From: Pseudomonadota bacterium
Lineage (GTDB): Bacteria; Myxococcota_A; Polyangia; Polyangiales; Polyangiaceae
Assembly: GCA_023460875.1 (NCBI GenBank)
Contig: JAEWOQ010000217.1
Coordinates: 1-16,119 of the forward strand
Reading direction: 5' to 3'
DNA: 16,119 nt
A program made the translations under genes and the position numbers. This document shows, in pieces, positions 1-6,303 of the stretch; the first letter of the stretch is position 1; each line of letters starts with the position of its first letter. Under the pieces are notes generated by a model, which was given only the letters and a program-made list of their open reading frames with translations, ran no database searches and was not told where the DNA came from.

Positions 1-257
1 GAAGGGCTCGAAGCGGAGGGAGCTGAGACCCTCGAGGTGGGGGTGGGCGGCGGCGATCGGCTGCCCGAGGTGGTCGTCGGCCACGACCCGCACCACCTCC
101 ACCGCTGGATGGTGGAGCAGCCGCGGGCGGGGGGCGGCTGCTCCACCATCCAGCGGTGGAGGTGGTGCGGGTCGTGGCCGACGACCACCTCGGGCAGCCG
201 ATCGCCGCCGCCCACCCCCACCTCGAGGGTCTCAGCTCCCTCCGCTTCGAGCCCTTC
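1..257. repeat. Perfect 124-bp inverted repeat at window edge (likely fold-back artefact)
   Basis: Bases 1-124 are the exact reverse complement of 134-257, with a 9-nt G-rich loop at 125-133. The right arm is normal argC coding sequence: in frame it reads LLHHPAVEVVRVV, as expected near an ArgC N-terminus. The left arm is the same DNA reversed and makes no protein sense on its own. The repeat runs flush to base 1, so its true outer limit is unknown. A perfect, edge-abutting palindrome that destroys a housekeeping gene start is typical of a chimeric read or assembly fold-back. A real inverted duplication cannot be excluded from sequence alone. Confidence 0.97.
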
Positions 258-1160
258 GACGCGGAGCGCGCGGTGGACGCGGATTTCGTCCTCATGGGCC
301 TGCCCCCCGAAGCGAGCTTCGAAGTGGTCCGCAGCGCTCACGGCAAGGGCGTGCGCATCATCGACATGTCAGGGGCCTTCCGTCTGAAGGATCCTGCGCT
401 GTTCGAGCGCTTCTATGGACGGCCGCACCCGCTGCCAGAGCTGCTGTCCGATTTCGTGTACGGGCTACCCGAGCTGAACCGGAGCGCCCTGCGCGGCGCC
501 CGTTACGTCTCTTCCCCGGGCTGCTTCGCGACGACCATCACCCTCGGGCTCCTCCCCCTGGCCCGGGCAGGGCTCCTCACCGGGGACGTGCACACGGTCG
601 CCATCACGGGCTCGAGCGGGGCGGGCAAGGAGCCCAGCGCGACGACGCACCACCCGACCCGCGCGGGGAACGTGCGCACCTACAAGCCTCATGCGCACCC
701 CCACGCCCCCGAGGTGGCCACCACCCTCACGGCCGCGGGCGCCCAAGATCTTCGGCTCGAGTTCGTGCCCGTCTCCGGTCCGTTCGTGCGGGGGATCTTC
801 GCGACCTCCTTCGTCCCCCTCGCCGCCCCTGAAACGAGCCAGCCCGGTGGAACGAGCGAAAGCAGCGAAAGCAGCGAAAGCAGCGAAAGCAGCGAAAGCG
901 GAGTGCAGCAGGCCTTCGCCGCGTGCTTCGCTGGCGAGGCCCTCGTGCGCAGGCCCGAAGGGCGCCTCCCCGAGGTGATCGCGGTCGCTGGTTCCTGCTA
1001 CGCGGAGGTGGGCTACGTGATACGTCCGGGCGGCGTCACCGTCTTTTCGGCGCTCGACAACCTGATCAAGGGTGGCGCGGGCCAAGCGGTGCAGAACCTC
1101 AACATCATGCTGGGGATCCCGGAGACCACGGCGCTCGTCGACCCCGGCCCTTACCCGTGA
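156..1160 (+). CDS. argC: N-acetyl-gamma-glutamyl-phosphate reductase (ArgC), 5'-truncated
   Basis: ArgC performs the NADPH-dependent reduction of N-acetylglutamyl phosphate to the semialdehyde, the third step of arginine synthesis, in the cytosol. The catalytic cysteine sits in SSPGCFAT (Cys123 counted from GTG 156). The histidine of HPHAPEV (about residue 183) and the C-terminal DNLIKGGAGQAVQNLN signature are intact. The Rossmann GxxGYxG segment that should start the protein is missing, because coding sequence meets the fold-back at 134; ArgC-like residues (LLHHPA) are readable back to about 138. GTG 156 is therefore only the first available start codon, and roughly 20-25 true residues are lost. 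An (SES)5 low-complexity insert lies at residues 234-248. No other arg gene is visible. It converges on pcm, with a 104-bp gap. Confidence 0.93.
   Translation: MEVVRVVADDHLGQPIAAAHPHLEGLSSLRFEPFDAERAVDADFVLMGLPPEASFEVVRSAHGKGVRIIDMSGAFRLKDPALFERFYGRPHPLPELLSDFVYGLPELNRSALRGARYVSSPGCFATTITLGLLPLARAGLLTGDVHTVAITGSSGAGKEPSATTHHPTRAGNVRTYKPHAHPHAPEVATTLTAAGAQDLRLEFVPVSGPFVRGIFATSFVPLAAPETSQPGGTSESSESSESSESSESGVQQAFAACFAGEALVRRPEGRLPEVIAVAGSCYAEVGYVIRPGGVTVFSALDNLIKGGAGQAVQNLNIMLGIPETTALVDPGPYP
855..899 (+). repeat. 9-bp tandem repeat x5 inside argC (Ser-Glu-Ser)5
   Basis: Five exact copies of AGCGAAAGC lie in frame with argC and encode five Ser-Glu-Ser triplets. The unit is a multiple of three, so copy-number changes would keep the frame. 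Flanking protein (PETSQPGGT before, GVQQAFAACF after) suggests a flexible surface loop between conserved ArgC segments. Confidence 0.97.
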
Positions 1161-1264
1161 GCTCTCCGCAAGCGGTCACCTCTGGCTCCGGTCATCCTCC
1201 CCGCCCCCCTTCGCGCGCTGCACCTCGGCCAGCAAGGGCGGCCGCTCTCTCCGCCTCACGCAGC

Positions 1265-1966
1265 TCACGATGGCGCAGCGCCGCTCACCAGGGGGACGAA
1301 GCGCACGCCGTAGTGCTCCCGGCGCTGGAAAGCCTCCGGTCGCATGCCCGCGCCGACGCGTTCCCAGACCTCGAGCTGCTGAGGGCCATCGATCTCACCC
1401 ACCGGGATGACGAGGCGCCCGCCCGGGGCGAGCTGCTCGAGGAGCGCCGGGGGCACCGCCGGGGGGGCCGCCGTCACCAAAATGGCGTCCCAGGGGGCCT
1501 CCTCCGGCCAGCCCCGCGTGCCGTCTCCACAGCGGAGGCGCACTCGGTCAGGGCCGTAGCCGAGAGCGCGGAGGTTCCGCTCGCCGAGGTCGCAGAGCTC
1601 GGGGACGTACTCGATGCTGAACACCGAGTCGCAGACCTCCGCGAGGATGGCGGCCTGGTAGCCGCTCCCTGTGCCGATCTCGAGGCAGCGATCGGCGGGT
1701 GAGACGCGGGCCAGCTCGGTCATCGTCGCCACGACGAACGGCTGGCTGATGGTCTGCCCCGCCGCGAGGGGCAGAGCTCCGTCCTCGTAGGCCCTCGCCG
1801 CGTGGGCCGCCGGGACGAAGGCGTGCCGGGGCACGGTCGCCAGGGCCGCCAGCACGCGTCGATCGCGGATGCCGTTACGTTCGAGGTGACGCACCAAGAC
1901 CTCCCGCTCCTCCCGTCGCTCGAGGAACGCAGGGGTCCGCTCTTCCTGGCCCGGCTGCGTTGTCAC
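1265..1966 (-). CDS. pcm: Protein-L-isoaspartate O-methyltransferase
   Basis: PCM uses S-adenosylmethionine to methylate L-isoaspartyl residues and start repair of age-damaged proteins in the cytosol. The 233-residue product has the family layout: AGQTISQPFVVATMTE (about 69-84), SAM motif EIGTGSGYQAA (96-106), acidic post-I strand with FSIEYVPEL (116-124), and the AILVTAAPPAVPPALLEQL segment (161-179). The GTG at 1966 is chosen because it overlaps the otsAB stop as GTGA (4 bp), pointing to translational coupling, and gives a normal family length. AAGG lies 4 nt upstream. The same frame stays open far upstream, but that part is the shadow of otsAB. Co-transcription with trehalose synthesis suggests a shared role in dormancy or stress survival (inference). 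Confidence 0.95.
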   Translation of the reverse strand: MTTQPGQEERTPAFLERREEREVLVRHLERNGIRDRRVLAALATVPRHAFVPAAHAARAYEDGALPLAAGQTISQPFVVATMTELARVSPADRCLEIGTGSGYQAAILAEVCDSVFSIEYVPELCDLGERNLRALGYGPDRVRLRCGDGTRGWPEEAPWDAILVTAAPPAVPPALLEQLAPGGRLVIPVGEIDGPQQLEVWERVGAGMRPEAFQRREHYGVRFVPLVSGAAPS

Positions 1967-4341
1967 CGGGCCTTCGCTCGATTGCGTCCCGGAGCGCGAC
2001 GCCTCCCGGGGCTCTCCGCGCCGGCCTTGGTCGTGGGTTGGGTGGTGCTGCCCTGCTTCTTTGCTCGGGAGGGGGCCCGGGCGCTCGTCGTCGCCTTCTT
2101 GGTCGCCTTCTTGCGTCCACCCTTCCCCGCCACCATGGGTTGAGCGCTGCCGCGTCGCCATATCCTGATCATGGCCTCGAGCTCCCCGAGAAGCGAGGCG
2201 TCCGATTCTCTCCAATAGTCGGCTGTGACGTTGCGACTGCCCACCCAACAGGTGACGGTCCGCGGGCGCCAGGCCTGAGGGATGGCGTTCATCATCTCCT
2301 CGTCCGTCCGATCGTCGCCCGCGCAGAAGAGGAGATCCGCGTCGGGGTGGCGATCGAGTAGGTGCCCCACCGCGCTCCCCTTCGTGACGTGCTCGTGTCG
2401 TACCTCGATCACCCGGTTGCCGCGCAGGACCCGGTAAGGGCGGCGCTTCAGCAGATCTTCCAGGCGCGTGAGGAGCTCCTTCGCTTGGAACGAGCCGTAC
2501 TCTGGATCTGCGCCGCGGTAGTGCCAGGCGATGGCCGCCTGCTTCGTCTCGATGGCGCTGCCAGGGGTGCGGCGCGTGAAATCCTCGAGCAAGGGGCGCA
2601 CGAACCGGGCCAGGGCAGACCCGCTGACGTTCGTCCGATCCTGCCACTCGCCCCCGGGCGGCTTGATCGACAGCCCGTGCTCGCACACGAGGCCGATGGG
2701 CAGCCCGCCCAGCCAATCCTCCAGCGTCCTGCGATCGCGGCCGCTGACGACGTAGACGGTGGCGTACTCCGCCAAGCTCTGGAGCACCTTGAGGATGCGG
2801 GCGTCGGGGACCGCCTCCTTGGGGTTGATCACGTAGGAGCGCAGCGTGCCGTCGTAGTCGAGGAATACGAGCGGCGATCTCGCGTTCTTGACGAGGCCGA
2901 GGACTGGCTCCTCGTTGATCCGCAGCAGCTTCGCTTCGTGGTGGGGATCGCCGGAGATGTGCTCCAGCCTCGTCAAGAACCGCTTCGCCCAGAACAACGA
3001 CGTGTTCTCGTTCACGAAGCGGGACATGTGAGCGAACGTCTCCGTGTTGGGTCCGTCGGTCTCGAGGGCGTCGCCGAGGACGGCCGCCACCTGGCTCGTG
3101 TTGAAGGGGTTCACGAGCCGCGCGCCGGGCATGCAGTGGGCAGCCCCCGTAAATTCGCTGAGGATCAGGGTCCCTCCGCGCTGCCCGCGCGCCGCGACGT
3201 ACTCCAACCCGACGAGGTTCATGCCATCGCGGATCGGCGTGACGAGCGCCACGTCCGCGGCGCGATACAAGACCGCGAGCTTGTCCCTCGAGACGGACTG
3301 GTTGATGTAGACCACCGGCGTGTGGCTCGGGGTCGAGTACTGTCCGTTGATGCGCCCGACCAGCTCGTCGACGCTGCGCTTGAGGTTTTGGTACTCCTCG
3401 ACGCCCGTCCGCGACGGCGCGGCGACCTGGATCAACACCGTGCTCTCGCGCCACTCCGGGTGGTTGTGGAGAAACTCCTCGTAGGCCTCGAGCTTCTGGG
3501 GGATCCCTTTGGTGTAGTCGAGGCGATCCACGCCCACGATGATGCGCTTGCCCGCGTAGTTGCGCTCGAGCTCCGTGAGCTCCTTGCGGGCCTCCACCGT
3601 GCGGAGCATCTCCGTGATTTCTCCCGGATCGATGCCGATCGGCATCACCTCCAGCTGCACCTCCCGCGACTGCAGGCGTAGGGCCGCCGGCTCCGACTCG
3701 ATGCCCAGCACGCGCAGCGCGGCCATGCGCAGGTTGCTCACGTACTCGTACGCGTGAAAACCCAGGAGATCCGCGCCCAGGAGCCCGCGCAGCAGATCCT
3801 CGGCGATGGGCAGGGTGCGGTACGTCTCTGCGCTGGGGAACGGGATGTGGAGGAAGAAGCCGATGGGACAGCCGAGCCCCTTCGCGCGGAGCAGCTGCGG
3901 GACGAGGCAGAGCTGGTAGTCGTGGATCCAGATGACGTCGCCTGGGCGCGCGATCTTCGCGATCGCGTCGGCGTACATCTGGTTCACCGTGCGATAAGAG
4001 CGCCAGTTGTTGCGATCGAAGCGGGCCCTTTCCATCAAATTGTGGAAAAGAGGCCACAGCACCTCGTTCGAGAACCCTTGATAGAAGGGGTCCATGTGCT
4101 CTTGCTCGATGAAGACCGGGGAGGTCCCGTGCTTCGCGAGCTCACGAGTCACGGTACGTCGCTCGTCCTCGTCGACGTAGGCGCCGGGCCACCCCAGCCA
4201 GGTGAATTTCTGCCTCTCCAGCACGGAACTCAGCGCCGTGACGAGCCCGCCCGTGCTGTGCGCGACCTGCCATCCCTGGTCGCCGCGCGTCATCGTGACG
4301 GGGAGACGAACAGATGCGACGATGAGTCGGTTCTTTGCCAT
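1963..4341 (-). CDS. otsAB: Bifunctional trehalose-6-phosphate synthase/phosphatase (OtsA-OtsB fusion) with basic tail
   Basis: This 792-residue enzyme should make trehalose from UDP-glucose and glucose-6-phosphate. Residues 1 to about 465 are a GT20 synthase: HDYQL (140-144), VDRLDYTKGIPQK (271-283), RDGMNLV (371-377). Residues about 485-730 are a HAD phosphatase: nucleophile motif DYDGTL (495-500), VVSGRD (531-536), WHYR (606-609) and acidic GDDRTDEEM (675-683). The last 50 or so residues (about 739-792) are Lys/Arg/Ala/Ser/Thr/Pro-rich, starting GGRKKATKKATTSARAP, and unlike either enzyme domain. ATG 4341 has GGAAG 4 nt upstream. Gram-negative bacteria often encode OtsA and OtsB separately, so the fusion is notable but not unique. 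The gene overlaps pcm by 4 bp and diverges from the GH15 gene. Confidence 0.95.
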   Translation of the reverse strand: MAKNRLIVASVRLPVTMTRGDQGWQVAHSTGGLVTALSSVLERQKFTWLGWPGAYVDEDERRTVTRELAKHGTSPVFIEQEHMDPFYQGFSNEVLWPLFHNLMERARFDRNNWRSYRTVNQMYADAIAKIARPGDVIWIHDYQLCLVPQLLRAKGLGCPIGFFLHIPFPSAETYRTLPIAEDLLRGLLGADLLGFHAYEYVSNLRMAALRVLGIESEPAALRLQSREVQLEVMPIGIDPGEITEMLRTVEARKELTELERNYAGKRIIVGVDRLDYTKGIPQKLEAYEEFLHNHPEWRESTVLIQVAAPSRTGVEEYQNLKRSVDELVGRINGQYSTPSHTPVVYINQSVSRDKLAVLYRAADVALVTPIRDGMNLVGLEYVAARGQRGGTLILSEFTGAAHCMPGARLVNPFNTSQVAAVLGDALETDGPNTETFAHMSRFVNENTSLFWAKRFLTRLEHISGDPHHEAKLLRINEEPVLGLVKNARSPLVFLDYDGTLRSYVINPKEAVPDARILKVLQSLAEYATVYVVSGRDRRTLEDWLGGLPIGLVCEHGLSIKPPGGEWQDRTNVSGSALARFVRPLLEDFTRRTPGSAIETKQAAIAWHYRGADPEYGSFQAKELLTRLEDLLKRRPYRVLRGNRVIEVRHEHVTKGSAVGHLLDRHPDADLLFCAGDDRTDEEMMNAIPQAWRPRTVTCWVGSRNVTADYWRESDASLLGELEAMIRIWRRGSAQPMVAGKGGRKKATKKATTSARAPSRAKKQGSTTQPTTKAGAESPGRRRAPGRNRAKAR
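2116..2127 (-). other. Start of histone-H1-like basic tail coding segment of otsAB
   Basis: The marked bases encode KKAT of the KKATKKATT motif in the OtsAB tail. From about here to the stop at 1963 the protein loses all HAD-phosphatase features and becomes Lys/Arg/Ala/Pro-rich, like the tails of H1-like bacterial DNA-binding proteins. The domain boundary is approximate. Confidence 0.6.
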
Positions 4342-4360
4342 CCGCTTCCGTTATGTCACA

Positions 4361-4386
4361 GCGCCCCCTGCATTCACAGGGGCGCG
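4361..4386. promoter_or_regulatory. Inverted repeat in otsAB/GH15 divergent spacer, possible operator
   Basis: CCCCTG at 4365-4370 and CAGGGG at 4377-4382 form a hyphenated palindrome with a 6-nt centre. With one bulged C, the arms extend to 9 bp (GCGC-CCCTG against CAGGGGCGC). It lies in the middle of the 67-bp region between two divergent genes, where a shared regulator could bind. No convincing sigma-70 boxes are visible on either strand, so an operator role is a guess. Confidence 0.35.
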
Positions 4387-4408
4387 CTCGTGGGGTACCA
4401 TCGCCAAC

Positions 4409-6178
4409 GTGAAGCTGGCACTGATTGGAAACTGCTCCTATCAAGCGTTGATCGACGACTTCGCGCGGGTGGTGTGGTTGTGCTGGCCGCGCTTCGATTC
4501 GAGCCCGGTGTTCGGTGCGCTCCTCGACGACGAGAAGGGGGGAGTCTTCTCCGTCGAGCCGGCCCGTCCGGGGGGCACGTCGACCCAGGAGTACATCTCC
4601 AATACGAACATCCTGCGCACGCGCTTCACGTCGGATCGCGGCGAGTTCGAGGTCGTGGACTTCGCGCCGCGCTTCAAGCAGTACGAGCGCCGCTACAAGC
4701 CCAACATGCTCGTCCGGCGCTTGCGGCGCCTCAACGGTGATCCGCTGGTGCAAGTGCGCTGCCAGCCCACCTATCACTACGGGCGCATTCGACCGGACGT
4801 CCAGATGGCGTCCAACCACCTCGAGTGGCGGATCCCCGGGCAGCAGCTGCGGCTCACCACGAACGTGCCCCTCAACTACATCACGGAAGAGCGCCCGTTC
4901 CTGCTAGAGGACGAGGCTTGGATCGTGATGACCTGGGGAGAGCCGCTCGAGGCGCCCCTGGAGGAGACGGCCAGGAGCTTCCTCGATCGGACGCGGCGCT
5001 ACTGGGAGCGGTGGGTGAAGCACACTTCGCTCCCCGGGCGTTTCCAGAAGGAGGTCGTGCGCTCCGCCCTCGCGCTCAAGCTCCACCTCTACGAGGACAC
5101 GGGCGCGATCACCGCCGCGACGACCACCAGCCTGCCGGAGTGGCACGGCTCTGGACGCAACTGGGACTATCGCTTCTGCTGGCTCCGGGACTCTTATTTT
5201 ACGCTGCGTGCGCTGCGGCGGCTCGGCTACTTCGACGAGATGGAGGCCTTCATCGGGTTCCTCAAGAACCTCGCCTCCTCCAATGAGCGACTGCAACCCG
5301 TGTACGGGATCTCCGGCGAGACCGAGATCCGGGAGCGCGTCATCGAGCACCTGGCCGGGTACCGCGGGCACGGGCCGGTGCGCGCGGGCAACGACGCGTA
5401 CCGGCAGGTGCAGTACGACACCTACGGGGAAATGGTGGCTGCCATGGCCCCCTTCTTCCTGGATTTCCGCTTCGAGGAGTACCAGACCGCGCACTCGGTC
5501 GCCCTCGTGAAGCGGTTGCTCCGCCGCATCTCGGAGGTCATGCACCTGCCCGACGCAGGCATCTGGGAGATCCGCGACGACAATCGGGTGCACACCTTCT
5601 CATTGCTCTTCCACTGGGTGGGGGGCACCGTGGCCGCGCGCATCGGGGAAGTGCTCCGCGACGAGGAGCTGTACGCGGCCGCCACGGAGGTGGCGCGCCA
5701 GGCCCGCCAGACCATCGAAGAGAAGTGCTGGTACGAGGAGGGGGGCTTCTACGGTGACTCTACGGAGACCCACAACCCCGACGCCGCCCTGCTTATGATG
5801 ATCAACCTGGGCTACCTGCGCCCAGGAGACCCGCGCGCAGAGAGCCACCTGCGCGCCCTGGGGTCCGCCCTCCGCGCCAACGGCCACCTGATGCACCGTT
5901 ATCGGCACCACGACGGGATCGGCGACACCCACGCCACCTTCACCGTGTGTGGGTTCTGGTACGTGGAGGCGGTGGCCCGGCTCGGTCACGTCGAGGAGGC
6001 GGAGGAGATCTTCCAGAGGATGCTGAGCCACGCGAACCACGTGGGGCTCTTCAGCGAAGACATCGATCCCGTCACGGGACAGCAGCTCGGCAACTTCCCT
6101 CAAACGTATTCCCACGTCGGGATCATCAACGCCGCCTTCGCGATCAGCCCCCTCCCGATGGAGGTCGGTGACCCCTGA
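4409..6178 (+). CDS. GH15 family glycosidase (glucoamylase or trehalase-like)
   Basis: The 589-residue product matches the bacterial GH15 layout. The N-terminal beta-domain opens with LALIGNC and WLCWPRFDSSPVFGALLD (23-40). The (alpha/alpha)6 catalytic domain carries RNWDYRFCWLRDS (250-262), the GYRG-PVR-GN-AYRQ-Q-DTYGE block (318-341), GIWEIRD with likely general acid Glu387, and GLFSEDIDP with likely base Glu550 followed by GNFPQTYSHVGLINAA-type sequence. GTG 4409 is preferred because family members begin a few residues before the IG motif; the frame is open further upstream but overlaps otsAB. No signal peptide is seen, so the enzyme is probably cytosolic. Members hydrolyse alpha-1,4-glucans or trehalose. 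The divergent otsAB makes trehalase activity plausible but does not prove it. Confidence 0.92.
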   Translation: MKLALIGNCSYQALIDDFARVVWLCWPRFDSSPVFGALLDDEKGGVFSVEPARPGGTSTQEYISNTNILRTRFTSDRGEFEVVDFAPRFKQYERRYKPNMLVRRLRRLNGDPLVQVRCQPTYHYGRIRPDVQMASNHLEWRIPGQQLRLTTNVPLNYITEERPFLLEDEAWIVMTWGEPLEAPLEETARSFLDRTRRYWERWVKHTSLPGRFQKEVVRSALALKLHLYEDTGAITAATTTSLPEWHGSGRNWDYRFCWLRDSYFTLRALRRLGYFDEMEAFIGFLKNLASSNERLQPVYGISGETEIRERVIEHLAGYRGHGPVRAGNDAYRQVQYDTYGEMVAAMAPFFLDFRFEEYQTAHSVALVKRLLRRISEVMHLPDAGIWEIRDDNRVHTFSLLFHWVGGTVAARIGEVLRDEELYAAATEVARQARQTIEEKCWYEEGGFYGDSTETHNPDAALLMMINLGYLRPGDPRAESHLRALGSALRANGHLMHRYRHHDGIGDTHATFTVCGFWYVEAVARLGHVEEAEEIFQRMLSHANHVGLFSEDIDPVTGQQLGNFPQTYSHVGIINAAFAISPLPMEVGDP

Positions 6179-6303
6179 AGCTCGTGCCACCTCACGGCGC
6201 GAGACGTCAGTGAGTGCGGCGTCGGCTGGGGGCATCGGCCGGGGGGCGTGACCCAGCAGCACGGCTTGCTTGCGGGCCCATCGCGGCGTAGCACCCGACC
6301 CCC

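Noticed and set aside
1..257. Inverted repeat as transposon ends or an attenuator
   Set aside because: No transposase or target duplication, the arms are coding DNA of argC, and the repeat abuts the sequence edge; a fold-back artefact explains it better.
37..387. 116-codon frame at the left edge
   Set aside because: It begins in the reversed arm of the fold-back and runs out of frame across argC.
2362..3681. 439-codon plus-strand frame opposite otsAB
   Set aside because: No recognisable domain; it is the antisense shadow common in GC-rich genes, while otsAB is full length with all motifs.
1967..4057. Long open frame on the minus strand continuous with pcm (930 codons in total)
   Set aside because: Upstream of 1966 the frame runs across the strongly supported OtsAB gene in another frame and encodes Arg/Gly/Pro-rich nonsense; only the PCM part is real.
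6266..6294. Possible ABC-F promoter (TTGCTT, 17 bp, TAGCAC)
   Set aside because: Only 3 of 6 matches in each box, and it would give a leaderless mRNA.
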